Positions 54,577-63,745 of a DNA stretch of 64,000 nt are shown piece after piece (the stretch's first letter is position 1; each line of letters starts with the position of its first letter). Under the pieces are notes generated by a model, which was given only the letters and a program-made list of their open reading frames with translations, searched no databases and was not told the origin of the DNA. The position numbers and the translations under genes are program-made. This DNA comes from Listeria goaensis (lineage in GTDB: Bacteria > Bacillota > Bacilli > Lactobacillales > Listeriaceae): contig NZ_FYBQ01000004.1 in NCBI RefSeq assembly GCF_900186125.1, forward strand, positions 1 through 64,000, written 5' to 3'.

Positions 54577-55767
54577 TTATTTATCGCTAATAGATGCAAC
54601 GCCTGGTAGTTCTTTACCTTCTAGATATTCTAGAGAAGCACCGCCGCCAGTTGAAATGTGCGTGAACTTGTCAGCAAATCCAAGTTGCATAGCTGCAGCT
54701 GCCGAGTCACCACCACCAATAATTGTTGTTGCATCTTTTAAGTTTGCGATAGCTTCACAAACACCAATTGTACCTTTTGCAAAATTGCTCATTTCGAAAA
54801 CGCCCATTGGACCATTCCAAATAACTGTTTTCGCTCCTTCAAGCTCTTTCGCAAATAGTTCGATTGCTTTTTCGCCGATGTCAAGTCCTTCTTCGTCAGC
54901 AGGAATAGCATCAGATGCAACTGTGTGGAAAGGAACATCATTGCTGAACTCTTTCGCTACAACAGTATCAATTGGAAGAACAAGTTTATCACCAGCTTCT
55001 TCCATTAAACGTTTTGCAAGATCCACTTTATCCGCTTCAAGAAGAGAAATACCGACTTCATAGCCTTTTGCTTTCATGAATGTATAAGCCATACCGCCAC
55101 CAATTAAAAGTTTGTCTGCTACTTTTAATAAGTTTTCGATAACGCCAATTTTATCGGATACTTTCGCGCCACCTAAAATTGCTACAAGTGGGCGATCTGG
55201 GTTTTCAACAACCCCACCGATAAATTTAATTTCTTTTTCCATTAAGAAACCAGCTGCAGAATCTAAGTTAGAAGCAATTCCAACGTTAGAAGCGTGCGCA
55301 CGGTGAGCTGTACCAAAAGCATCGTTTACGAATACATCGCCTAAAGATGCCCAGTATTTGCCAAGCTCAGGGTCGTTGCCGCTTTCTTTTTTACCTTCAA
55401 CGTCCTCAAAACGCGTATTTTCAAATAAAAGAACGTCTCCGTCTTTCATATTAGAAATAGCAGTTTCAAGTTCAGCGCCGCGTGTTACAGGAACAAATTT
55501 CACTTCTTTGCCAAGTAATTCGCTTAAACGTTCAGCAACCGGGCGAAGGGATTTGTCTTTTTTATCTTCTTCAGTTTTCACTTTTCCAAGATGGGAGAAT
55601 AAAATTGCTTTTCCGCCTTCTTGTCCAATATATTTAATAGTTGGAAGAGCAGCTACAATACGATTATCGTTTGTGATTTTGCCGTCCTTCATTGGCACGT
55701 TAAAGTCAACGCGAACAAGTACTTTTTTGTCTTTTAAGTCTAAATCAGTCACTACTTTTTTAGCCAT
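54577..55767 (-). CDS. pgk: Phosphoglycerate kinase
   Basis: A 396-residue kinase making ATP from 1,3-bisphosphoglycerate. [16 protein letters not shown] (residues 15-30), FSHLGKVK (near 61), [11 protein letters not shown] (near 162) and the nucleotide-site GGGDSAAA (near 371) are as expected. ATG 55767 follows AGGAGG; the frame start at 55791 is rejected. Confidence 0.97.
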   Translation of the reverse strand: MAKKVVTDLDLKDKKVLVRVDFNVPMKDGKITNDNRIVAALPTIKYIGQEGGKAILFSHLGKVKTEEDKKDKSLRPVAERLSELLGKEVKFVPVTRGAELETAISNMKDGDVLLFENTRFEDVEGKKESGNDPELGKYWASLGDVFVNDAFGTAHRAHASNVGIASNLDSAAGFLMEKEIKFIGGVVENPDRPLVAILGGAKVSDKIGVIENLLKVADKLLIGGGMAYTFMKAKGYEVGISLLEADKVDLAKRLMEEAGDKLVLPIDTVVAKEFSNDVPFHTVASDAIPADEEGLDIGEKAIELFAKELEGAKTVIWNGPMGVFEMSNFAKGTIGVCEAIANLKDATTIIGGGDSAAAAMQLGFADKFTHISTGGGASLEYLEGKELPGVASISDK

Positions 55768-55853
55768 TTGGATTCCTCCTGATAATAACAAAATACACAG
55801 TCGCTCGTGTAGTTTGAGTTTGTAACATAAAACTAAATAACTTCAGAAAACAA

Positions 55854-55876
55854 GCGGAAACAAATACATGTCTCCG
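55854..55876 (-). other. Weak hairpin between gap and pgk
   Basis: GCGGA (55854-55858) pairs with TCCGC (55872-55876), followed on the minus strand by a U-rich stretch. It may partly attenuate transcription or mark a processing site between gap and pgk, which would help explain higher gap mRNA. Low support. Confidence 0.35.
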
Positions 55877-55907
55877 CCTATTCGTTTAAAACTTATTTAA
55901 TTCAGGC

Positions 55908-56918
55908 TTATTTTGCAATTTTAGCGAAGTATTCTAAAGTACGAACTAATTGAGCAGTGTAGCTCATTTCGTTGTCATACCAAGAAACAGTTTTAACTAA
56001 TTGTTTGTCGCCAACGGACATAACTTTAGTTTGAGTTTCATCGAATAAAGAACCGTAAGTGATACCTTTAATATCAGAAGATACGATTTGGTCAGCAGTG
56101 TAACCAAATGTTTCTGGATCGCTTGCAGCTTTCATTGCAGCATTTACTTCGTCAACTGTTACTTGTTTGTCTAAAACTGTTACAAGTTCAGTAAGGGAAC
56201 CAGTTGGAACTGGAACACGTTGAGCAGCTCCGTCTAATTTACCTTTAAGGCTTGGTAATACTTCACCGATTGCTTTAGCAGCACCAGTAGAGTTAGGAAC
56301 GATGTTTTCAGCCGCTGCACGAGCACGACGGAAGTCACCTTTAGGGTGTGGACCATCAAGAGTCATTTGGTCACCAGTGTAAGCATGGATTGTAGTCATA
56401 AGACCTTCAACAATACCAAAGTTGTCGTCTAAAGCTTTAGCCATTGGAGCTAAGCAGTTAGTTGTACAACTTGCACCAGAGATAACTGTTTCAGTTCCGT
56501 CAAGTGTTTCATGGTTAACATTATAAACGATAGTTTTCATGTTACCAGTTGCTGGAGCAGAGATAACAACTTTTTTAGCCCCTGCTTTTAAGTGTAATTC
56601 AGCTTTTTCTTGTATTGTGAAGAAACCAGTACATTCAAGAACGATTTCTACACCTAAGTCGCCCCATGGTAATTCTTCAGGGTTACGGTTAGCTAAAACT
56701 TTAACTTCTTTTCCGTTAACTTTAAAGAAACCATCGTGTACTTCAACATCTTTACCGAAAGTACCTTGTGTTGTGTCATATTTTAAAAGGTGTGCTAACA
56801 TTTTAGCATCTGTAAGGTCATTGATTGCTACTACTTCAATTCCTTCTACTTCTTGAATACGACGGAATGCTAAGCGTCCAATACGTCCAAAACCATTAAT
56901 ACCAACTTTAACTGTCAT
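55908..56918 (-). CDS. gap: Glyceraldehyde-3-phosphate dehydrogenase
   Basis: A 336-residue NAD-dependent [21 protein letters not shown] (residues 4-19) binds [22 protein letters not shown] (near 149) has the catalytic Cys, and [18 protein letters not shown] closes the protein. The start ATG follows AAGGAGG. First enzyme gene after cggR. Confidence 0.97.
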   Translation of the reverse strand: MTVKVGINGFGRIGRLAFRRIQEVEGIEVVAINDLTDAKMLAHLLKYDTTQGTFGKDVEVHDGFFKVNGKEVKVLANRNPEELPWGDLGVEIVLECTGFFTIQEKAELHLKAGAKKVVISAPATGNMKTIVYNVNHETLDGTETVISGASCTTNCLAPMAKALDDNFGIVEGLMTTIHAYTGDQMTLDGPHPKGDFRRARAAAENIVPNSTGAAKAIGEVLPSLKGKLDGAAQRVPVPTGSLTELVTVLDKQVTVDEVNAAMKAASDPETFGYTADQIVSSDIKGITYGSLFDETQTKVMSVGDKQLVKTVSWYDNEMSYTAQLVRTLEYFAKIAK

Positions 56919-56953
56919 GAGTTATTTCCTCCTTGAAAATAAGTGAAATTTTT

Positions 56954-58000
56954 TTATTTCAAATGGGTTTTACTCCCATTTAAAAGCATATTTGCTGCTC
57001 CTTCGTCCGTGACTAAAATCGTATTTTTCGGAGCGCTTTTCATATACGATTTAATTGCTTTCGCCTTTGAAGTCCCACCAGCAACAACAATGATGTGCGG
57101 GATTTTGGCTAAATCTTCAAATTGCAGGCCGAATGTAGAAACTTTATGTACGACTTCACCTTGCTCATTGAAATAATAACCAAATGCTTCGCCAACTGCC
57201 TCAAGACGTGTAATCTTATCGATAACTTCATCACTTGTATGGCGGCGTTTCGCCATCGTAAGCGCGTCACCGATACCATGAACGATTGCGTTTGCCGATT
57301 GCACCAAGCGCAAACCTTCTTGAATCGCAGGTTCTTTCATAAGAGATTGATAAGCTTCTTCACCTAACTGTTCTGGCACGTATAGAACACGGTGTTTAGT
57401 ACCTGTTTTTGTTGCGATGCGGTCGCAAATGGTGTTGGCTTGATTATCTAAATCTTCGCCGATTCCACCTCGCCCAGGAACGAAAAGCAACTCTCGCCCT
57501 TTAGCAAAATCGCTTGGCATTGTATCTGCAAAGGTTGCCATTGTAGAACCACCCATGACAGCTACAACATTGCGTTTTTCAACTAATGCTAAATCAAGTT
57601 GTTTTACAGCAACACGACCCATTTCCTCGCGTACCCACGGCGTAATATCACTATCTCCCTGCACGACTAAACATTTCTTTATTTGTAAAAGCTCCGCCAG
57701 TCTATTTTCTGCAGAATGTAAACCAGATAGTTGATTCATTATGCTTTCGAGATCACGAAAAACAATGAGCCCTTCTTTTGTCACAGTCATTCCTGATGAT
57801 GCAATATCAATCAGTCCTTGCGCTTTCAAAAATTCAACTTCGCCGCGAAGAACGCGTTCACTCATGCCGAGCATTCCTGCTAGAGTCCGCCTGCCAACAG
57901 GCTCTGCAAAATAAATGGAACGAAGTATTTGATAGCGTTTTTGCATGACCGCTAAAACGTCGGGTAATAGCTTTTGTTGAATGTTAATTAAATCTGACAT
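56954..58000 (-). CDS. cggR: Central glycolytic gene regulator CggR
   Basis: A 348-residue SorC-family repressor. The N-terminal winged helix (about residues 20-65, RRTLAGMLGMSERVLRGEVEF) binds DNA; the rest is the sugar-phosphate-binding domain (VVAVMGGSTMATFADTMP, HGIGDALTMAKRR, ALKSYMKSAP-like end). CggR binds fructose-1,6-bisphosphate, which relieves repression of the gap operon. It is the first gene of the operon and binds its own leader at 58021. Confidence 0.94.
   Translation of the reverse strand: MSDLINIQQKLLPDVLAVMQKRYQILRSIYFAEPVGRRTLAGMLGMSERVLRGEVEFLKAQGLIDIASSGMTVTKEGLIVFRDLESIMNQLSGLHSAENRLAELLQIKKCLVVQGDSDITPWVREEMGRVAVKQLDLALVEKRNVVAVMGGSTMATFADTMPSDFAKGRELLFVPGRGGIGEDLDNQANTICDRIATKTGTKHRVLYVPEQLGEEAYQSLMKEPAIQEGLRLVQSANAIVHGIGDALTMAKRRHTSDEVIDKITRLEAVGEAFGYYFNEQGEVVHKVSTFGLQFEDLAKIPHIIVVAGGTSKAKAIKSYMKSAPKNTILVTDEGAANMLLNGSKTHLK
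56961..56981 (-). other. Stem-loop at the cggR stop, candidate mRNA processing/protection element
   Basis: AAATGGG (56961-56967) pairs with CCCATTT (56975-56981) across a 7-base loop, spanning the last codons of cggR. In Bacillus the cggR-gapA mRNA is cut just after cggR and a stem-loop stabilises the gapA part; the position here matches that arrangement. Confidence 0.55.
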
Positions 58001-58020
58001 TTTAATTGCTCCTCGCTTTT

Positions 58021-58057
58021 GGACACCATTCGACCCGCATAGTCATCAAGCGTCCCG
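58021..58057 (-). promoter_or_regulatory. CggR operator
   Basis: On the minus strand the site reads CGGGAC-N6-TGAC, three bases, GCGGGTC-N6-TGTC. This is the tandem CGGGAC-N6-TGTC repeat known from the Bacillus cggR operator, with one change in each half. It lies 20 bases before the cggR start codon. Confidence 0.85.
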
Positions 58058-58362
58058 TTGAAACTAAAAAAAGTGGAGATAAAGGTTTCTAAGTTTTCGA
58101 CTGGATGAATTTTTCAAATCATACGTCTTTCTCTTTTTCTTACCTTCTCTCGCTCTACGTGCATTATGATGAAGCTTTATCATTCCTTTATTACCCTACA
58201 ACATTTATTTTAACAGCCTTTTGGAATTTCTTCAAGTAATAAGTGGGACATTTATGAAAAAGCAATCATTTTTTTACAAAAGGAAAATATTTCATTTTAC
58301 TTAGAGCTTCTTATGACTAGCTTCATTTGAAATAGCGCCCTTGCCATGTTTCCATAAAAAAA

Positions 58363-58407
58363 GACAAATTTCGTCCCATCATTTTTAAAACTGGGACAAA
58401 ATTCGTC
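58363..58407 (-). terminator. Terminator of rpoN
   Basis: GACAAATTTCGTCCCA (58363-58378) pairs with TGGGACAAAATTCGTC (58392-58407) with G-U pairs; on the minus strand it is followed by seven U. Confidence 0.85.
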
Positions 58408-58409
58408 TA

Positions 58410-59753
58410 TCATTCATCAAATCGTTTTCTTTTAGAAGAAGATGGAATTCGCAGTTCTGTCCGATATTTGGCAATCGCCCTACGCGAAACTTCAATCCCT
58501 TTTTCTGCAAGCAAATCAACAATTTTCTGATCTGAAAGTGGTTTTCGCTTGTCTTCTTCTTTTACAAAGTCAAGAATCAACTGTTTAATACTCGCGCTTG
58601 AAACATCTCCTGTATCCGTTGCCGTTTCCTTCTTCTTTTGTAAACCGGACGCAAAAAAGGACTTTAGTTCAAACACACCTTGGCTTGTTTCAATATATTT
58701 CCCGTTCACAGCTCGACTAACCGTTGATTCATGGACGCCAATTTCTTCAGCGATTTCTTTAAGGGTTAGCGGCTCTAGATGGGCATTTTCTAAAAAGTGA
58801 GCTTTCTGGTGGGCAACAATTGCTTTGCCGACACGTTTTAATGTATCCTCGCGCTGCTCCATGCCTTTCATAAGCCAGTCATACTCGCCAGTTTTGTCTT
58901 TCAAAAAGTTCAGCACATCTTTTTCCTTCGTGTCGCGCATCATTTTATAGTAGTTCTCTTGGAATCTAATTTGTGGAATGAATTGTTTCGCCACTGAAAC
59001 GAACAGCTCCTGTCCAACTTGTTGCAAAATCAAATCCGGGACAACGTACTGCACGCGTTCCGTTTCAAATTCGGACCCTGGCTTAGGATTTAACGTCTGC
59101 ACAAAATCAGAAACTTGCTGAATCTCTGAAAGCGGGACATCAAGCGCGCTCGCGATGCTCTTCCACTTTTTCTCCGCAAAAGCAGTAAAATGTTCTGAAA
59201 TCACATCGTACGCAATATACGGCGCGTCTATCGAACGATCAATCTGCAACAAAATGCACTCCTTCGCGTCACGCGCACCCACACCAGCCGGCTCTAGGCT
59301 TTGTAAAACTTCAAGACCCGCGAGCACATCCGCTTCGCTCATCAAAAGCCCGCTCGCAATCGTTTCAATGTCCGTCACTAAATAACCGGCATCATTCAAA
59401 CTTTCCACAAGATACAGCAAAACAATTTTTTCCTTGTAGCTTAATTTCATAAGCGCGATTTGATTCTTCAAAAAATCAGGCAGCGTTTCCTTGCTGTCCG
59501 CAATTTGTTCCAACCAGTCATTATCCGTATCATAATTTTTTTTGCGCTTCGTATAACTGTAGTCTGTTGCAACATCAATGCCAGCGACCACTTCAATTAG
59601 AGGGTTTTCCAGAGCTTTATCTTCCAAAAAAGTCGTTAAGTCAGCCGTTGTAAATTGTAGCATTGCAATAGATTGGGAAAGTTGCTGCGTCATCGCAAGC
59701 TTCATCGATTGTTTTTGTTGCTGCTTTTGCACATAATTGGATTCAAATCTCAT
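58410..59753 (-). CDS. rpoN: RNA polymerase sigma-54 factor
   Basis: A 447-residue sigma-54. Region I is Gln-rich (QQQKQSMKLAMTQQLSQSI, residues 11-29) and contacts the activator; the core-binding region spans about 90-290; the HTH LKEIAEEIGVHESTVSRAVN is near 340; the RpoN box is SRRAIAKYRTELRIPSSSKR near the C-terminus (about 424). In Listeria sigma-54 (sigL) drives mannose and other PTS operons with LevR-type activators. Monocistronic. Confidence 0.96.
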   Translation of the reverse strand: MRFESNYVQKQQQKQSMKLAMTQQLSQSIAMLQFTTADLTTFLEDKALENPLIEVVAGIDVATDYSYTKRKKNYDTDNDWLEQIADSKETLPDFLKNQIALMKLSYKEKIVLLYLVESLNDAGYLVTDIETIASGLLMSEADVLAGLEVLQSLEPAGVGARDAKECILLQIDRSIDAPYIAYDVISEHFTAFAEKKWKSIASALDVPLSEIQQVSDFVQTLNPKPGSEFETERVQYVVPDLILQQVGQELFVSVAKQFIPQIRFQENYYKMMRDTKEKDVLNFLKDKTGEYDWLMKGMEQREDTLKRVGKAIVAHQKAHFLENAHLEPLTLKEIAEEIGVHESTVSRAVNGKYIETSQGVFELKSFFASGLQKKKETATDTGDVSSASIKQLILDFVKEEDKRKPLSDQKIVDLLAEKGIEVSRRAIAKYRTELRIPSSSKRKRFDE

Positions 59754-59831
59754 GTCAAAACCTCCTTTTCATCTATTATTATAACACGGGATTAAAACAC
59801 CGTTAAAAGACAAAGTTTTCAAAAAATAACT

Positions 59832-59860
59832 TTGACGCGTTTGCCTGAATCACTTATACT
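59832..59860 (+). promoter_or_regulatory. Promoter of the small membrane protein gene at 59883
   Basis: TTGACG (59832-59837), 17 bases, TATACT (59855-59860), 23 bases before the start codon. Confidence 0.7.
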
Positions 59861-59882
59861 TAAAATAACAAAAGAGGGCTTC

Positions 59883-60173
59883 ATGGAAATACAACTAAAG
59901 TCAATTAAGCATACACTATACTTTCGACTTCTTTTCATCCTTGTATTACTTAGTCCATGGATTTTCGGCTTCAGTCAGAAGCAAGGCCAGCTAGCCATTC
60001 TATTCATGGCCAGTGTTTATTGCGCTTCAAAAGCTTTAAAAAGTCTACTTTTAATTTTAAACCCTGATGAAAGTACGGCAAAACAAAAAATCTCTACGTT
60101 AGAATTTATTATCTATACCGCTTTCATCATCTATATTTTCATCTTATTTTGCACTAAATTTTTAACAATTTAA
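59883..60173 (+). CDS. Small polytopic membrane protein, unknown
   Basis: A 96-residue protein with three hydrophobic segments (about residues 12-30, 36-58 and 74-94). ATG 59883 follows AAGAGGG, and the promoter leaves room only for this start; the longer frame from 59832 begins inside the -35 box. Family not recognised. It is divergent from rpoN and closed by the terminator at 60173. Confidence 0.68.
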   Translation: MEIQLKSIKHTLYFRLLFILVLLSPWIFGFSQKQGQLAILFMASVYCASKALKSLLLILNPDESTAKQKISTLEFIIYTAFIIYIFILFCTKFLTI

Positions 60174-60231
60174 AGTATAAATCCAGCAATACTGCCATTT
60201 GTGAAAATGGGGTTACTGGATTTATACTTAT
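60173..60231. terminator. Bidirectional terminator between small membrane protein and dipeptidase genes
   Basis: AAGTATAAATCCAG (60173-60186) pairs with CTGGATTTATACTT (60216-60229), a 14-bp perfect stem enclosing a second small CCATTT/AAATGG hairpin. Confidence 0.8.
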
Positions 60232-60256
60232 TTTTTGTCGCTGTCTGGCCGCTTCT

Positions 60257-61183
60257 TTATCGCGGTAAATGATTCATGAAATTTTTATAAGCAAAACCTT
60301 CCACGTCTTCTTCGGAAAAATGTTGCCGTAATACTTCGATAAAATCTTGATATTGCCCAGCATGTTCAAGTCCTTTTACATGCGAAGGAATCCCATCAAA
60401 ATCCGAACCAAATCCAATATTGCGAATGCCGCCTAGTTCAGCAATGTGCTCAATATGGCGCACGATATCTTCCATTTCTGCAGTGCCGCTATTCGTTGTG
60501 AAAAGCGGGTGGAAAACTACGTGAATCATCGCATCGTGCGCAATCATCGCTTTCAATTGGTCATCATCTAAATTACGAACATGTGAACAAATTGCTTTTG
60601 CGTTTGAATGGCTCGCAATTGGGAATTCCGAAGCGTCCATTGCATCCCAAAAACTTTTGACGCTTAAATGCGAAACGTCCGTAAAAACTTTTCGTTCATT
60701 TAAACGCCGAATGATTCCCTTCCCAAATTGCGTGAGCCCCGCCCCGCGCGGTTCAAGAATACCATCTGCCGCTAAATTCGCATTGTTCCATGTTAGTCCC
60801 ACCGAAAGCACACCGTTATCTAGCACTTGCTCCAAGCGATCTAAATCCTGACCAATCGGCTCCACCCCTTCTAATGTTAATGCCGCCGCAATTTTCCCAT
60901 CAGGCAAAGTTTCCAAATCCGTCCATTTTTTGAGCGGTTTTATTATGCCGTCACGATGCAAAACGTGTTGCTTGAAAATATTTCCTTGCTCCACCGTTTT
61001 TTTCCACTTTTGCTCAACAGGCACTTCCGGATCTAAAAAAATGGCAAATCCCTGCAAAAAAATATCTCCCGCAAGCAGGCGCTCAAAATTCACATCCAGC
61101 TCCGCATCGTCCTGAAACGTCATGCGCCCCTTGGCTTTTTGCAATTTATAAAGAACATCACAGTGCATATCAACAATTTTCAT
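60257..61183 (-). CDS. Membrane dipeptidase-like peptidase, M19 family
   Basis: A 308-residue zinc peptidase of the renal dipeptidase family. [10 protein letters not shown] (residues 4-13) carries the first zinc ligands, [10 protein letters not shown] (near 102) the bridging Glu, VFTDVSHLS and [19 protein letters not shown] (near 191-210) the histidines, and [10 protein letters not shown] (near 256) the Asp. No signal sequence is present, so it is cytoplasmic despite the family name. It cleaves dipeptides, possibly with D-residues. Confidence 0.92.
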   Translation of the reverse strand: MKIVDMHCDVLYKLQKAKGRMTFQDDAELDVNFERLLAGDIFLQGFAIFLDPEVPVEQKWKKTVEQGNIFKQHVLHRDGIIKPLKKWTDLETLPDGKIAAALTLEGVEPIGQDLDRLEQVLDNGVLSVGLTWNNANLAADGILEPRGAGLTQFGKGIIRRLNERKVFTDVSHLSVKSFWDAMDASEFPIASHSNAKAICSHVRNLDDDQLKAMIAHDAMIHVVFHPLFTTNSGTAEMEDIVRHIEHIAELGGIRNIGFGSDFDGIPSHVKGLEHAGQYQDFIEVLRQHFSEEDVEGFAYKNFMNHLPR

Positions 61184-61199
61184 GATTAAAATCCTCCCT

Positions 61200-61583
61200 C
61201 TAAAATAGCGCTTGTCCCTCGAGACTCAAAAGTTTCTGTACCGTGCTTTGATGCCACTTCCGCCCAATAACCCGCTTACTAACTAAATATTTGCCTTCCT
61301 CAAGCTTCCCATCTTCCGTGAGCGCTTGAATTTCCAGTTCATAAACAAGCGTTTTTTTACGCATTTCAATTTTATGTAACTGGGACTTCTCTAGAAAATG
61401 CATTTCTGCTTCACCTAATTTAAATTGAAAGGTGAACATGCCAACGTTTGTAAAAGCCAAGATAAGTGTATGACGCGTTCGCATTGTTGGACCAGCATAC
61501 ATGAAATGTATCTCAGAAATCGAAAGCGCGTTTTCTTTCGCGTAGCTAAAAAGCTCATTTTCAAGCCTATCTTTCAAACCCAT
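61200..61583 (-). CDS. Conserved hypothetical protein, 127 residues (PH-like fold suspected)
   Basis: A soluble protein rich in beta strands between residues 22 and 105 ([17 protein letters not shown], then [20 protein letters not shown]), a pattern seen in bacterial PH-like domains of unknown role. It starts 16 bases upstream of the dipeptidase gene, in the same direction, and is probably co-transcribed with it. I do not recognise a named family. Confidence 0.7.
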   Translation of the reverse strand: MGLKDRLENELFSYAKENALSISEIHFMYAGPTMRTRHTLILAFTNVGMFTFQFKLGEAEMHFLEKSQLHKIEMRKKTLVYELEIQALTEDGKLEEGKYLVSKRVIGRKWHQSTVQKLLSLEGQALF

Positions 61584-61649
61584 TTAATCACCTTTTCTCA
61601 TTAATAGTTCCATTATAAACGGGATTTTTAAAGAAGGATAGGAAAATCT

Positions 61650-61880
61650 TCATTTTACTATCGAACAAGTTATAATTTGCTTTAAAAGCAATGTTTTCAG
61701 CTGTTCATTTTCGTCATACAATTCCACGATTTCTTCCCGCATATCAATAAAACTTGGAAAAAGCGCTAAGTCAACATGCTTCAACCGGATGCAAACCGCC
61801 TTTTTCAAATTCATTGCATTTAATAAAGTAAAGATGATTTCATTTTTCATCATTTTCTCCTGTTCAAATAAACTATACAT
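61650..61880 (-). CDS. Small helical protein, 76 residues, unknown
   Basis: MYSLFEQEKMMKNEIIFTLL followed by a basic-hydrophobic stretch and a C-terminal helix REEIVELYDENEQLKTLLLK. ATG 61880 follows AGGTGG at 9 bases; an in-frame start at 61913 has no ribosome site. No known family; the composition looks protein-like rather than random. Confidence 0.55.
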   Translation of the reverse strand: MYSLFEQEKMMKNEIIFTLLNAMNLKKAVCIRLKHVDLALFPSFIDMREEIVELYDENEQLKTLLLKQIITCSIVK

Positions 61881-61999
61881 TTCGTCGCCACCTATTTTAT
61901 TTCTTACAACCATTATAAGAACATTTGTTCTTATTTGAAATAGGTATAATGACCGAAAATAAGGAGACTATTTAGCACATAGTCTCCTTAATTAATTAT

Positions 62000-62566
62000 T
62001 TAAATGGCTTTATCGAATTTCTTTATGTTGCCAGATGCGTTCAATTTTATAATGGTTTCAGCAAGTTCTGCTTGTGCCGTTTCATCATAAGTTGGTGTAT
62101 CAAATGTCACATAATTATTTTTATTAAAGTAACAAAGTAACTGAACATATCCTTTGTCTTTCATTTTCAGGGCAGAAAATTGGGTTATATTTGAATTCAT
62201 AAATGCTGGTGCACTTGTGTTTTCAAAGTCGAAAAATAAAATCGGGATTTTACCAACTGATGTGAGTTTTTCTCGCAATTCACTTAAATTCGTTTTTTTT
62301 AAGTAATCTCTTGTTATAAGTAACGCATCAAATTTTTGCAAATCAGCACTTGATGTCGAAGCTGAAACATTTGAATAGGCGAACCATTTGCTTATCTCAT
62401 TAACTTCTCCAAAGACAGCAATTCGCACTTTTCCTTGTTCTCTATCATCTGAAGCAAACGCATTTTTTTCAGCTAACGGACTTGTCTCTCTATAATTTGC
62501 GACTGTAAAAACGCTTATCAAAAGTAAACTACAAAAAACAATTAGCGCTATCTTTCGGGATTTCAT
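62000..62566 (-). CDS. Exported or membrane-anchored protein, unknown
   Basis: A 188-residue protein with an N-terminal membrane segment or uncleaved signal (about residues 6-23) and a soluble domain with alternating strands and helices (KVRIAVFGEVNEIS, FDALLITRDYL, IPILFFDFEN), suggestive of a small Rossmann-like fold. ATG 62566 follows GAGGAG at 8 bases. It is 16 bases downstream of another secreted protein gene, and the two form a likely operon. Family not recognised. Confidence 0.62.
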   Translation of the reverse strand: MKSRKIALIVFCSLLLISVFTVANYRETSPLAEKNAFASDDREQGKVRIAVFGEVNEISKWFAYSNVSASTSSADLQKFDALLITRDYLKKTNLSELREKLTSVGKIPILFFDFENTSAPAFMNSNITQFSALKMKDKGYVQLLCYFNKNNYVTFDTPTYDETAQAELAETIIKLNASGNIKKFDKAI

Positions 62567-62582
62567 AAGCTTCACTCCTCAG

Positions 62583-63245
62583 TTATTGAGCATAAAAATG
62601 ACCATATTTATACACATATTTGTATTTCGTTTTTGCCTTTGATACTGAATAATTAATCGTCCCCATGCCACCAACATTTAGTGAAACAGATGAAGATGAT
62701 GAAGTAGAACCTCTATCATAAAAATCTCCATTTATACACCAATAAATATTATTTTTAGACAAAAACTTCACTTTAAAGGAACCCTTGAATTGCTTTGTTA
62801 CACCGTACCATGAGCGCACGAGATTATAATCAACAATCTTATTAAATTGTCTAAACGACCCTTGCGACCACATTTGAACATATATATCAACTTTAGGCTT
62901 CCATATCCCGCCTATATTTACACTTTTTGTTAAATGTTTATACGAAATATTAGAGCTTGCTTTTAAAAGCGGTCTTTTAACATCAGCTCCCTGTAAACGT
63001 GTCCTCACTTCAGCTATCGAAACATTATCACGTTTTGCGATTTCTGCCACCATCTGATCATAACTTACAGTATCAACTGTTGTGCCATCTTTCGTAACAA
63101 CATGCGATTTAGACAAATCTACCCCTTCTAAATTAACAACTTCCCCTTGTTTTCTATTATACGATGCTTCTGCCTGATTCGGTACCCCTTGACTGCTTAG
63201 AAAAACAATTGTTACTGCAATAAATCCAATTAAAAACTTTTTCAT
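62583..63245 (-). CDS. Secreted protein of unknown function
   Basis: A 220-residue protein with a signal peptide (residues 1-27, cleaved after QAEA). Residues 28-95 contain a helical segment (VSYDQMVAEIAKRDNVSIAEV), and 98-220 a strand-rich Tyr/Trp/Lys-rich domain with alternating residues (VDIYVQMWSQGSFRQF, FKVKFLSKNNIYW). The beta-rich, basic, aromatic composition resembles secreted toxins or bacteriocin-like proteins only in general terms. It is likely co-transcribed with the exported protein downstream, which could be its partner. Confidence 0.65.
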   Translation of the reverse strand: MKKFLIGFIAVTIVFLSSQGVPNQAEASYNRKQGEVVNLEGVDLSKSHVVTKDGTTVDTVSYDQMVAEIAKRDNVSIAEVRTRLQGADVKRPLLKASSNISYKHLTKSVNIGGIWKPKVDIYVQMWSQGSFRQFNKIVDYNLVRSWYGVTKQFKGSFKVKFLSKNNIYWCINGDFYDRGSTSSSSSVSLNVGGMGTINYSVSKAKTKYKYVYKYGHFYAQ

Positions 63246-63584
63246 GTTAGCATGCTCCGTTCTATATTATGTAATTGAAAAGGTTTACATACAAATGGTA
63301 CCACACAAATCTAATGTATAGGTTAAAACGCTTTATTAAGTATAATTCGAATTAAATTAACCACATACTTATCAAAATCAACCAATCGTTCCCTTACTCC
63401 TGTTAAAACTTACATCTTATGTGGCAATATTCACATTTTATTCAGAGCTAGCTAAGTTTTGACACAAATCTTCCTTATTTTTATGCTTATCTTGAAAATT
63501 TATAAAACTAATTTGATACTTTACAAAAAAATACTGCTCTATTTACGCATAAATATTCAATCGACACTTTATTATTTTCCACAA

Positions 63585-63615
63585 AAAAACATCCTATCTA
63601 AGATAAGATGTTTTT
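63585..63615. terminator. Terminator-like hairpin
   Basis: AAAAACATCCTATCT pairs with AGATAAGATGTTTTT with one mismatch around a tight loop; A-run and T-run on the two sides. Confidence 0.6.
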
Positions 63616-63692
63616 AAACGCCCTCGGAGGGATTAATAAGTGTTGTTGTAATGCGGTTTATAGAGCCAGTGCACAAATAATGACACAAACTA

Positions 63693-63716
63693 AAGCCCCG
63701 ACTTTTGTCAAGGCTT
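63693..63716 (-). terminator. Terminator of the partial gene at the right edge
   Basis: AAGCCCCGAC pairs with GTCAAGGCTT (G-U and one mismatch) around TTTT. It lies about 30 bases after the stop at 63746. Confidence 0.6.
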
Positions 63717-63745
63717 GCCAATATCCATTTTACAAAAATAGAAAT

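Larger units (their letters stand above)
58001..58409. promoter_or_regulatory. cggR leader and rpoN-cggR intergenic region
   Basis: Gene-free stretch of about 409 bases. It holds the CggR operator (58021-58057) near cggR and the rpoN terminator (58363-58407) at the other side. I could not pick a confident -35/-10 pair for the cggR promoter between them; TTGAAA near 58100 is only a weak candidate. Confidence 0.5.
63246..63745. other. Intergenic region at the right end
   Basis: About 500 very AT-rich bases. Near the left is the control region of the secreted-protein gene; I could not choose firm hexamers. Two terminators (63585-63615 and 63693-63716) lie on the right. I see no gene, repeat or riboswitch in 63320-63580. 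Confidence 0.5.

Noticed and set aside
63254-63300. PrfA box upstream of the secreted protein
   Set aside because: No TTAACANNTGTTAA-type sequence is present in the upstream region.
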